From Amborella trichopoda (Eukaryota > Streptophyta > Magnoliopsida > Amborellales > Amborellaceae): DNA of 64,000 nt. Both the position numbers and the translations under genes were made by a program. The stretch's first letter is position 1. Each line of letters opens with the position of its first letter. A model generated the notes under the pieces. The model saw nothing but the letters and a program-made list of their open reading frames with translations, was not told where the DNA came from and did not search any database. The DNA lies in NCBI RefSeq assembly GCF_000471905.2, contig NW_006499776.1, positions 689,166 to 753,165 of the forward strand, in the 5' to 3' direction. Below are positions 49,600 through 61,350 of this stretch, piece after piece.

Positions 49600-50720
49600 A
49601 ATATGGTCCAAGGTGGAGCAGTATAGGGTGATGCCGTATGGACCAACGCTGACCAATTTAGGGTTCGGTAGTATGGACCTTAAATGAGCAGTTTAGGGTA
49701 TTACAGTCTGGATCGAGGCTGAGCTGTTTAACATCATGTAGTATGGACCGAGGCAGAGCAGTTTAGCATCATCCAGTATAGACCGAGGCTGAGTAGTTTA
49801 GGGTCATGTAAAATGGATTGAGGCTGAGCAGTTTAGGTTCATGTAGTGTGAATTGAGGCTAAGCGGTTTAGGGTCATGCAATATTTTTTGAGGCGGAGTT
49901 GTTTAGGGTCATGCAGTGTGGACAGAGGTTGTGCAATTTAGGGTCAAGCTGTATGGATCGATGACGAGCTGTTTAGGGTCAGGCAGTATGGATCGAGGCT
50001 GACGAGGTCAGGGTCACGATATATGGATCGAGGCAGAGCAAATTAGGGCTGTATAGTATGGACCGAGACTGAGCAGTTTAGGGTCATGCAATATGGACCG
50101 TGGTTGAGAAGTTTAGGGTTATGCAGTATAGATCGAGGCTGAGCAGTTTTGGGTCATGCAGTATGAACCGAGGCGAAGCCGTATAAGGTCATGCTGTATG
50201 GATAGATGCTGACCTGTTTAGGGTTGCATAGTATGGACCTAAAATGAGAAGTTTAGGGAATTGTAATATGCACTGAGGTTGAGCAGTTTAACATCATGCA
50301 GTTAGGATCGAGGGTGAGCAGTTTAGCATCATCCAGTAGGGATCGAGGCCGAGTAGTTTTGCAATATGGATCGAGGCTTAGCAGTTTAGGTTCATACAGT
50401 GTGCATCGAGGCTAAGCGATTTAGGGTCATGCAATATGGTCTGAGGCGGAGTAGTTTAGGGTTATGCCATCTGGAACGAGGCTGAGCAATTTAGTGGCAG
50501 GCTATATGGACCGACGCTGAGCTGTTTAGGGTCAGGGAGTATTGACCGAGGCTAAGGAAGTTAGGGTTACGCTGTATGGATCGAGGCTGCGCAGTTTAAG
50601 GCCATATAGTATGGACCGAGATTGAGCAGTTTCGGCTCATCCCGTAATGACCGAGGCTGAGCAGTTTACGGTAATGCAGTATGGAGCGAGGTTGAGCCAT
50701 TTTGGGTCAAGCAGTATGGA
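49600..50720 (+). repeat. 560-bp tandem duplication (16 monomers)
   Basis: AATGAGCAGTTTAGGGTATT and AATGAGAAGTTTAGGGAATT lie at 49,683 and 50,243, exactly 560 bp apart. Shared order follows: AACATCATG(T/C)AGT, TTTAGCATCATCCAGTA, a GTGTGAATTGAGG/GTGTGCATCGAGG monomer, a GGCGGAGT monomer, a GTCAAGCTGTATGG/GGCAGGCTATATGG monomer and a GAGCTGTTTAGGGTCAGG monomer. Same variant family as the 530-bp duplications at 39.5 and 41.3 kb. Confidence 0.78.
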
Positions 50721-53700
50721 CCGATGCTTAGCTGTTTAGGGTCAGGTAGTATGGAACTATGCTGAACAACTAGGGTCATGCAGTATGCACCGAGGATGAG
50801 CAATTGAGGGTTATGCAGTATGGACCGGGGCAGAGCAATTTAGGGCCATGCAGTATGGACCTAGGATATGCCTTTTAGGGTTCTGCAGTACTGACCGAGG
50901 CAGAGCAGCTTAGGGTCATGTAGTATGGTCTGAGGCATAGCAATTAAGGGTAATGCAGTATGGACCAAGGCTGAGCAGTTTAAGGTCATGTGATATGGAC
51001 CGAGGATGAGCAGTTTTTGAGCATTCATTATGTACCGAAGCTGAGGAGGGTTGGTTCATGCAGTATGGAACGAGGATGAACTAATTAGGGTCTTGAAGCC
51101 TAGACTGCAGCAATGCAGTTTGGGATCATGCCGTATGGACTGAGGCTGAGCAATTTAAAATCATGCACTATGGACTGAGTCGAAGCACTTTAGGGTCATA
51201 CAGTAAAGACCGAGGCTGAGCTATTTAAGGTCATGCAGTATGGACTGAGGCTGAGCAGTTTAAGGTCATGCAGTACAAACAAAGTCTGAGAGGTTTAGGG
51301 TCATGCATTTTGGACCGAGGCAATGCAGTTTAGGGTCAAGCAGTATGGACCAAGGCTGAGCAGTTTAGGGTCTTGTCGAAGGGATCGAGGATGATCAGTT
51401 TAGGGCCATGCAGTATGGATCGAGGATGAGATTTTTAGCGTCCTGCAGAACTGACCAAGGCAGAGCTATTTGGGGTCATGCTGTATGGACCAATGTTGTG
51501 CAGTTTTGTATCCTGCAATACGAACTGAGGCGGAGTAGTTTAGAGCCATGCATTATGGACCGAGGCAGAGCAGCTTAGGGTCATGCACTATGGATCGAGG
51601 CATAGCAGTTTAGGGTCGTGCAATATCGACCGAGGTCGATCCGTGCAAAGTCATGCAGTATGGATCGAGGCTGAGCAGTTTAGGGTGATGAAGTATGGAC
51701 CGAGGCTGAGTAGTTTAGCTTCATCCAATATGAATAGAGGCAGAGTAGTTTAGGGTCATGCAGTATAGACCGAGGCTGAGCAGTATGGGATCATGTAGTA
51801 TGTACCGCGACTGAGCAGTTTAGGGTCATGAAGTGTGGAGCGAGGTTGAGCAGTTTAAGGTCATCCAATAAGGATCGAGGCTGAGTAGCTTAGGGTCTTG
51901 CAGTATGGATCGAGGCAGAGCAGTTTAATGTCATGAAGTGTGGATCGAGGCTAAGCAGTTTAGGGTCATGTTATATGAACTAAGGTGGAGTAGTTTAGGG
52001 TCATTCAGTATGGACAGAGGCTGAGCAATATTGGGTCAAGAATTATGGACCTTTGCTGTGCTGTTTAGGGTCAAGGACTATAGACCTATGCTGAGCAGTT
52101 AGGGTCATGCAGTATGGATCGAGGATGAGCAGTTGAAGGTGATGTAGTACGGACTGAGGCTGAGCAGTTTTCGATCATGAAGTATGGACAGAGGCTGAGC
52201 AGTTTAGGATCATGCAGTATGCACCGAGGCTGAGCCGTTTAGGGTCTTACAATATGTACCGAGTCTGAGCAGTGTTGGGTCGTGCGGTATGGACCAAGGC
52301 TTAGTTGTAGAGGGTTATGAAGAATGGACCAATGCTGACCAGTTTAGGGCCATGCACTATGTACCTATGCTAAGAAGTTTAGAGTCAGGCAGTATGGATC
52401 GAGGTTAAGCAGTTTTTGGTCTTATAGCATGAGCCGAGGCTTAGCAGTTTAGAGTTGTATAATATGAACCAAGGCATTAAGCAGTTTAAGGTCATGCAGT
52501 CTAGCTCGAGGAAGTGCAGTTTAGGGTCAAGCAGTATGGACCGAGGCTGAGCAGTTTAGGGTCGTTCAGTATGGACCGAGGCTGAGCAGTATAGGGTCAT
52601 ACTATGGTCCGACGCTAAGCAGTTTAAAGTATGGACAGAGGCTGAGCCATTTAGTGTCACTGAGGCAGAACAATTTAGAGTCATGCAATATCGTCCGAGG
52701 CTTAGCGGTTTTGGGTCATGCAATTTGGACCGAGGCTGAGCTGTTTAGGGTCATGCAGTGCAGACCGAGGATGATCAATTTAGGGTCATTGAAATTGGAT
52801 CGAGGCTGAGTAGTTTCCAGTCATGCCATATGGACCGAGGCTGAGCAGCTAAGGGTCATGTTGTATGGTTCGAGGTTGAGCAGTTTGGGGTCATGCAAGA
52901 TGCACTGAGGCACAACAATTTAGGATCCTGCAGTACGGAATGAGGCAAAGCAATTTAGGGTCATGCAGTGTGGTTGAAGGCTGACCAGTTTAGAATCATG
53001 CACTATGGACTGCGGTTGAGCCATTTAGGGTCATGCGGTATGAACCAAGGCTGAGCATGTTAGGGTGACGCAGTATGGATCGAGGTTAAGAAGTTTGGGG
53101 TCGTGCAGTATGGACCGAGGTGAAGAAGTTCACGATCATGTAATATTGACCGAGGCATAGAGGTTTAGGCTTAAGCAATTTAGGGTCATGTAATATGGAC
53201 CGAGGCTATGCAGTTTAGGGTCAACCAATATGAACGGAGGCTGACCAGTTTAGGGTTGCGCAATATGAATTGAGGCTGTGCAGTTTAGGGTCATGCAGTA
53301 TGGACTGAGGTTGAGGTGTTTTGGGTCAAGCAGTAAACATCGAGGATGAGAGCTTTATGCTCATGCAGTATGGACCGAGGCTGAGCAGTTTAAGATCATG
53401 CAGTTTGGAACGAGGCTAAGTAGTATGAGGACATGCAGTACGGCTAGGTGCTGGGCACTTGAGGGACATGCAGTATGGACCTAAGCTGAGCCGTTTAGGG
53501 TCATGCTGTATGGTCCGAGGCTGAACAGTTTAGCATCATCCAGTATGGACAGAGGCTGAGCAGTTTAGGTTCGTGCACTATGGACCGAGGCTGAGAAGTT
53601 TAGGATCAAGCATTCTAGAACGAGGCTGAAGCGTTTAAGGTCAAGCAGTATACATCGAGGCTAAGCAGTTTAGGGTCATGCAGTATGGACCGAGGCTGAG

Positions 53701-56619
53701 AAGTTTAGGGTCATGCAGTATGGATCGAGGTTGAGCAGTATAGGGACATGTAGTACTGATCGATGCCGAGCACTTGAGGATCATGCAGTATAAACCTAAG
53801 CTGAGCCATTTAGGGTCATATGGTATAGACTAAGGATGAATAATTTGGCATCATCCAGTATGGATCGAGATTGAGCCGTGTAGGTTCATGGACTATGGAC
53901 TGAGGCTGAGCAATTTTGGCACCTCCAGCATGGACTGAAATGAGATGTTTTGGGTCAAGCAGTATGGACCAAGGCGGAGCAATTTAGGGTCATGCACTAT
54001 GAGCAGAGGTTGAGCAGTTTAGGGTCATGCAATATGGACCGAGGCTTAGGAGTTTAGGGTAATGCAATATAGATCGGGGCAGAGCAGTTTAGGGTCAAGC
54101 AGTATGGACTAAGGAAGAACAGTTTAAGATCATGCAGTATGGACCGAGGATGAGAAGTATAGAATCATGTAGCATGGTCCGAGACTGAGGTGTTTAACGT
54201 CTTGCAGTATGGCTCCTGGCTGAGTAGTTTAGGGTCATGCAGTATGGACCTATGTGGAGAAGTTTAGAGCCATGCGGTATGGACCGAAGTTGAACAATTT
54301 CGTGTCATGCAGTATAGACCGAGGCTTAACAGCTTAGGGTCATGCAGTATGAACCAAGGCTAAGCAGTTTTGAGTAGTATGGACCGAGGCTGAAGAGTTT
54401 AGGGTCAGGCAATACGAACTGAGGCTAAGCAGTATAGGGTAATGCAGTATGGATCAAGGCTGAACAGTTTAGGGTCAGGCAATAAGGACCGAGGCTGAGC
54501 CGTATAGGGTAATGCAGTATGGATCGATTTTGAGCAGTTTAGGGTCATGCAGTAGGGTCCGAGGATGAACAGTTTAGGGTCATGTAGTATTGACCAAGAA
54601 AGTGTCGTTTAGAGTCATGCAGTATGGACTGATGTTGTGCAGTTTTGAGCAGTATAAGGCCTTGCAGTATGGATCGAGTCGGAGCAGTTTAGGGTGAGGA
54701 AGTATGGACCTAGGCTGAGCAGTTTAGCGTCAGCCAGTATGAATAGAGGTTGAGAAGTTTAGGATCTTGAAGTATAGACAACCGATAAGCAGTTTAGGGT
54801 CATGCAATATGGACCGAGGCTAATCAATTTAGGGGCATTCAATATGGGCTGAGGCTGAGGAAGTTAGGGTCATGCAGTATGAACTGAGCAGTTTAGCGGC
54901 AAATAGTATGGACTGAGGCTGAGCAGTTTAGGGTCATGCAGTATGGACTGAGGCTAAGTAGTATAGGGTCATGCAGTTGGCACAGATGTTTAGCAGTTTA
55001 AGGTCATGTAGTACGGACCGAGGAAGAAACGTTTAGGGTCATAGTGTTTTGACTGAGGTAGAGTAGTATAGGGCCATGCAGTGTAGACCGAGACTAGTAT
55101 GGACCGAGGCAGAGCAGCTTAGGGTCATGCAGTATTGACCGAGGCTGAGCAGTTTAGGGTAATGTAGTATGGACCGAGGTAGAGCAGTTTAGGGTCATCC
55201 AAAATAGACCGCGGCTGAACAGTTTAAGGTCGTACAATATGGACTGAGGCTGTGCAGTTTATGGCCATTTAGTATGTATCAAGGCTGAGCAGTTGAGGGC
55301 CATGAAGTATAGACCGACGTTAAGCATTTTAGGGTCCTGCATTATGGACTAAGGCTAAGCAGCTTAGGGTCATGCAGTATGGACCGAGGCTTAGCAATTT
55401 AGGGTAATGCTATATGGATCGAGGGAAAGCAGTTTAGGATCATCCAGTGTGGATTGAGGCTGTGCAGTTTAAGGTCATGCAATATGGACCCTGGCTGAGT
55501 AGTTTATAGCCATTCAATATGTGCCGAAGTTGAGGAGGTTAGGGTCATGCAGTATGAACCGAGGCTGAGCAATAGGAGGTCAAGACGTATGGACCGATGC
55601 TCTGATGTTTAGAGTTAGGGAGTATGGACCTATGTCGAGTACTCAAGGCCATGCAGTATGGACCGAGGATGAGCAGTTGAGGGTCATGTAGTATGGACGG
55701 AGGCTGAGCTGTTCACAATCATGCAGTATGGACGGAGGATATGTGGCTTAAGATCATGCAGTATGGACCGAGGCTGAGCCGTTTAGAGTCGTACCGTATG
55801 GGCTTAGACTAAGCATTGTTGAGTCGTGCAGTATGGACCGAGGCTGAGAAGTATAGGATTTTACAGTATGGACTGTTGCTGACCAGTTTAGGACCAGGCA
55901 GTATGGACCTATGTAGAAAGTTTAGGGTCATGCAGTACGGACCAAAGGTGAGCAAGTTAGTGTCATGCAGTATGGATCGAGGCTTGGTAGCTTAGGATCA
56001 TGCAGTATGAACCAAGGCTAAGCAGTTTAGGGTCATGCAGTTTGGACTGAGGCTAAGAATATTTGCATCAAGCAGTATAAACCGAGGCAGAATAGTTCAC
56101 GGTCATGCCGTATTGATGGAGGCTGAGCAGTTTACGGTCATACAGTATGGACCGAGGCTGAACACTTTAGGGTCAAGCAATATGGATCGAGGCAGAGCAG
56201 TGCAGTATGGACTGACGCTGAGCAGTTTACGGTCATGAAGTATGGAATGAGGCTGAGAGGCTTAAGGTAATCCAGTATGGACCAAGGCTCAGTAGGTTAG
56301 AGACATGCAATATGGACCGAGGCTGGGTAGTTTAGGGTCATGCAGTGTGGATCGAGGCTAAGGGGTTTAGGGTCATGCAATAAGCACAGCGACCGAGTAG
56401 TTTCGGATTTTGCATAATGGACCGAGGCTGAGCAATATAGCTGTATGGACTGATGCTGAGCTGTTTAGGGTCAGGCAGTCTGGACCTATGCTGAGCAGTT
56501 AGGTTCATGCAGTATGGACCGTGGATGAGCAGTTGAGGGTCATGCAGAACAGACCGAGGCTTAGCAATTTATGATCATGAAGTAGGGATCGAGGCTGAGA
56601 AGTTTAGGATCATGCAGTA

Positions 56620-58030
56620 TGGACCGAGGCAGAGCAGCTTAGGGTCATGTGGTGTGGATCTAGGCATAGCAGTTAAAAGTAATGCAGTATGGACAGTGGT
56701 AGAGCGGTTTAGGGTAATCCAGTGTAAACCGAGGCTGAGCACTTTTAGGTCATGCAGTTTGGACCGAGGCTGAGCAGCTTTTGGGTCATGCAGTATTGAC
56801 TAAGGTTGAGCAGATTAGGGTCATGCAGTATGGACCGAGGCTGAGTAAGTAAGGTTCACGCAGTATGGACCTAGGTTGAGCTATTTCGGGTCATGCAGTA
56901 TGAATCGAGGTTGTGCAGATTAGGGTAATGTAGTATGGACCTCGGCTGAGCAGTTTTTGGTCAGGCAGTATGGACCGAGACTGAGATGTTTAGGGTCTTG
57001 CCGAATGGACCGAGGATGAGCAGTTTAGGGTCATGCAGTATGGACAGAGGCTGAGTAGTTTAGGGTACTGCAGTACTGACTGAGGCATAGCCATTTGGGG
57101 TCATGTGGTACGGACAAAGGCTGTGCAGTTTTTTGTTGTGCAGTGTGGACTGAAGCAGAGCAGCTTAGGGTCATGCAGTATGGACCAAGGATGAGCAGTT
57201 GGGGGTCATGCAGTACGGACCAAGGCGTAGCAGTTTACGATCATGCATTATGGACCGAGGCTGAGCAGTTTAGGATCAGACAGTATGGACCGAGGTAGAG
57301 CAGCTTAGGGTCATGTGGTGTGGACCGAGGCATTGGAGTTTAAAGTAATGCAGTATGGATTGAGGTAGAGCAGTTTAGGGAAATCCAGTGTGGATCGAGG
57401 CTGAGCAGTTTTAGGTCTTGCAATATGGATCGAGGATGAGCAGTTTGTGGGTCATGCAGTTGTGAACAAGGTTGAGCAGATTAGGGTCTAATAGTATGGA
57501 CCGAGGCTGAGAAGCTTAGGTTCATGCAGCATGGATCGAGGTTGAGAGGATTAGGTTCATCCAGTATGGACCTAGGCTGAGCGGTTTAGGGCCATGCAGT
57601 TTGGACTGAGGTTGTGCAGATTAGGGTCTTGTAGTATGGAGCGAGGCTGAGCAGTTTAGCGTCATACACTATGGACCGAGGCTGAGATGTTTAGGGTCTT
57701 GCCGAATGGACCGAGGATGAACAGTTTAGGGTCATGCAGTATGGATCGAGGCTGAGCAGTTTAGGGTTCTGCAGAACTGACTGAGGCATGGCCGTTTGAG
57801 GTCATGTAGTATGGACAGAGGCTGTGCAATTTTTTTCCTGCAGTATGGATCGAGGCAGAGTAGCTTAGGGTCATGCAGTATCGACCGAGGAATTGCACCG
57901 ACGTCGATCAATTTAAAGTCATGCAGTATGGATCATCTGAGCCATTTAGGGCGACGAAGTATGGATCGAGGATGTGCAGTTTGGCGTCCTTCAGTATGGA
58001 TAGAGGATGAGCAGTTTAGGGCCATGCATT
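56620..58030 (+). repeat. ~0.7-kb tandem duplication
   Basis: AGGGTCATGTGGTGTGGA lies at 56,641 and 57,307 (666 bp, about 19 monomers), and TAGGGTCTTGCCGAATGG at 56,991 and 57,692 (701 bp, about 20 monomers), each within a shared series. Following the second marker both copies have CGAGGATGA(G/A)CAG, CAGTACTGACTGAGGCAT or CAGAACTGACTGAGGCAT, and a CTGTGCA monomer with a run of T. The change in offset shows one monomer gained or lost between the two markers. Confidence 0.8.
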
Positions 58031-58559
58031 ATGCACGAAGGCTGAGCAGTTGAGGTTCATGCAATATGGACCAAGCTAATCAGATAGGGGCATTCAGTAT
58101 GGACCGAGGCTGCGGATGTTAGGGTCATGCAGTATGGACTGAGGCTGAGCTGTTTAGGGCCATACAAGATGGACCGAGGCTGAGCAGTTTAGGGTCATGC
58201 AGAATGGACTAAGGCTGAGCCGAATAGTGTCATGTTGTATGGAGCGAGGTTGAGCAGTTTAGTGTCATGCAGTATGGACTGAGGCTGTCTAGTATAGGGT
58301 CATGCATGATGGACCGATGTTGAGCAGTATACGGCCATGCAGTATGGACCGAGGAAGAGCATTTAGAGCCAAGCAGTTTGGACTGAGGTAGCGCAGTTTT
58401 GGGTCATGCAGTATGGATCGAGGCCTAGTAGTTTAGGGTAATGTTGTATGGACCGAGGAAGAGCAGTTTGGCGTCATCTAGTATAGACCGCAGCAGAGCA
58501 GTTTAGGGCCGTGTAACGTGGACCGAGGTTGTGCAGTTTATTGCCATTTAGTATGTACC

Positions 58560-60760
58560 GAGGCTAAGCAGTTTAGGGCCATGCAGTATAGACCGAGGCT
58601 CTGTTGGTTAGGGACCTGTAGTATGGACCGAGGTAGAGTAGCTCACGTTCATGCAGTATGGACCGAGGCTTAGCAGTTTAGTTTCATGCAGTATGGATAG
58701 AGGGAGAGCAGTTTAGGGTCATCCAATATGGATCGAGGCTGAGGAGTTTAGGGTCATGCAATATGGACCAACGCCGAGCAGTTTATGGCTATTCAGTATG
58801 TCCCAAGGCTAAGGAGGTGAGGGTCAAGCAGTATGGACCAAGACTGAGCAATATGGGTTCTAGAAGTATGGACCGATGCTATGTTGTTTAGTGTCAAGGA
58901 GTTTGGACCTATGCTGAGAAGTTAGGGTCATGCAGTATGGACTGAGATTGAGCTGTCTTTGGTCATGCTGTACGGACTGAGGCTTAGAAGTTTACGACCA
59001 TGCTGTATAGACTGAGGCTGAGCAGTTTAGGATCATGCAGTATGGATCGAGGTTAAGCCGCTTGGGGTAGTACAGTTTGGACCTAGACTGGGCAATGTTG
59101 GGTCAGGCAGCCTGGACCGAGGCAGAGCAGTATAAGGTTATGCTGTATGGACTGATGCGGATTAGTTTAAGGTCATGCAGTATCATCCTATACTGAGAGG
59201 TTTTGGGTCATGCAGGATGAACTGAGGCTGAGCAATTTAGGGTCATGCAGTATGGACCGAGGCTTACTAGTTTAGGGTCATATAGTTTGAACCTTGGCTA
59301 AGCAACTTACGACCATGCAGTTTGGACCGAGGCTAAGCAATTTTGGGTGTAGTCTTGATCGAATAAGAGCAATTTATGGTCGTGCCATGTGGATCGAGGT
59401 AGAGCAGTTTAAGGTCTTGCAGTATGGACAGCAGTTGAACAGTTTAAGGTCACGCAATATGGATCGGGGCAGAGCAGTATAGGGTCATGCAGTATTGACC
59501 GAGGCTGAGCAGTTTAGGGTCATCAAGTATGGAATGAGCTTGAGCAGTTTAGGGTCATCCAGTATGGACCGAGGCTGAGTAGTTTAGGGTCATGCAATAT
59601 AGACCGAGGCTGAGCAGTTTAGGGTCATGTAGTGTGGATCGAGGCTAAGAGGTTCAGGAGAATGCAATATGGACTGAGGCGGAGTAGTTTAGGGTAATGT
59701 ACTTTGGACCGAGGTAGAGGAGTTTTGGGTCATCTAGTATAGACCGCAGCTGAGTAGCTTAGGGTCATGCAATATGTTTCGAGGCTGTGCAGTTTATGGG
59801 AATTTAGTATGTACCGAAGCTGAGCAGTTTAGGGCCATGCAGTATAGACCGAGGCAATGCTCTTTAGGGTCCTGTAGTATGGACCGAGGCAGAGCAGCTT
59901 AGGGTCATGCAGCATAGAACGAGGCTTAGCAGTTTATTGTAACGCAGTATGGATCGAGGGCTGCGCAGTTTAGGGTCATGCAATATGGACCAAGGCTGAG
60001 CAGTTTATGGCCATTCAATATGTACCGAGGTTGAGAGGTTCGGGTCCGGTAGTTTTGACCGAGGTTGAGCAATATGGGGGCAAGAAGTAGGGACCGGGGC
60101 TGCGCTGTTTAGGGTAAAATGGACCTATGCTGAGCAGTTAGAGTCATGCAGTATGGATTGAGGATGAGAAGTTGAGGGTCATGAAGTATTGATCGAGGCT
60201 GAGCGGTTTAGGATCATGCAGTATTGATCAAGGATGAGCCGTTTAGGGTCATACATTATGGACCCAAGCTGAGCTGTGTTGGGTCATGCAGTATGGACCG
60301 AGGCAGAGCAGCATAGGGTTATGCTGTATGGACCGATGTGGAATAGTTTAGGACCATGTGCTACGGTCCTATGCTGAGAAGTTCAGGGTCATGCAGTATG
60401 AACTGAGGCTGAGCAATATAGGGTCATGCAGTATGGACCGAGGCTTAAGAATCTTTGGTGAAGCAGTCTGGACCGAGGCTAAGCAATTTACGGTCGAGTC
60501 GTATGGACAGAGGCTGAACAGTTTAAAGTCCGCCAGTATGGATCGAGGCTGAGCAGTTTAGGGTCTTGTAGTATGGACAGAGGCTGAACAGTTTAGGGTC
60601 ATGCAATATGGACCGAGGCAGGGCAGTATTAGGTCATGCAGTATGGACCGAGGCTTAGCAGTTTAGGGTCATCAAGTATGGAATGAGCCTGAGCAGTTTA
60701 AGGTCATTCAATATGGACCGAGGCTGACTAGTTTAGGGTCATGCAGTGTGGATCGAGGCT
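58560..60760 (+). repeat. ~1.22-1.26-kb higher-order repeat (two copies)
   Basis: A series with AGTATAGACCGAGGCTCTG or AGTATAGACCGAGGCAATG, then CCTGTAGTATGGACCGAGG, lies at about 58,588 and 59,841 (CCTGTA at 58,615 and 59,871, offset 1,256). ACCTATGCTGAGAAGTTAGG and ACCTATGCTGAGCAGTTAGA lie at 58,907 and 60,123 (1,216). The offset falls by 40 bp across the unit, in keeping with one monomer lost. Confidence 0.72.
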
Positions 60761-61350
60761 AAGCGGTTTAGGAGAATGTAATATGGACTGAGGCGGAGTA
60801 GTTTAGGGTCATGCAGTATGATCCAAGGCTGAGTAATTTACGGTCAAGCAGTATGGACCGATGCTGATCTATTTAGGGTTAGGCAGTATGGACCTATGAT
60901 GAATAGTTAGTGTCATGCAGTATCGATCGAGGATGAGCAATTGAGGGTCATGCAATACGGACCGAGGCTAAGCAGTTTACGATCATGCAGTATGGAACGA
61001 GGCTGAGAAGTTTAGGATCATGCAGTATGGACCGACGTTGAGAAGTTTAGGGCCATGCAGTACGGATCAAGGATATGATGTTTGGGATCTAGCTGTATGG
61101 ACCGAGGCAGAGCAGCTTAGGGTCATGTATTATGGATCGAGGCATAAAAGTTATAAGCAATGCAGTATGGATCAAGGCAGAGCAGTTTAGGGTCATCCAG
61201 TATGGACCGAGGCTAAGCAGTTTAGAGTCATGTAATATAGATCGAGGATGAGCAGTTTATGGGCATTGAGTATGTACCGAAGTTGAGGAGGTGAAGTTCA
61301 TGCAGTATGGACCGTGGGTGAACTATTTAGGGTCTTGAAGTCTGGACCGT

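Larger units (their letters stand above)
43129..51108 (+). repeat. Superunit copy 1 (~8.0 kb)
   Basis: Bounded here, arbitrarily, by the GGCATTGCAG-type monomer at 43,129 (GGCATTACAG) and its relative at about 51,109. In order it carries AGAAAGTCCGAGAGG (43,263), GACTATGGACCTATGC (43,760), TATGCTGAGAAGTTTAGAG (44,051), GATGATCAGTTCAGGGTCAT (44,542), TCAAGCAATATACATCG (45,167) and GATGTTTTGGGTCAAGC (about 45,471 and 45,891). It also contains an internal amplification of a 1.3-1.7-kb unit at about 44.9-49.2 kb and a 560-bp duplication at 49.6-50.7 kb. No gene. Confidence 0.75.
51109..61350 (+). repeat. Superunit copy 2 (~10.2 kb)
   Basis: Carries the superunit markers in order: a CAGCAATGCAG monomer (about 51,109), ACAAAGTCTGAGAGG (51,279), GGACTATAGACCTATGC (52,076), TATGCTAAGAAGTTTAGAG (52,368), GATGATCAATTTAGGGTCAT (52,770), TCAAGCAGTATACATCG (53,641) and GATGTTTTGGGTCAAGC (about 53,947). 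Relative to the third copy about two monomers are missing after 51,290, between GAGAGG and GGGTCATGCATTTTGG. The right half contains the 700-bp and 1.2-kb duplications listed separately. No gene. Confidence 0.75.
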
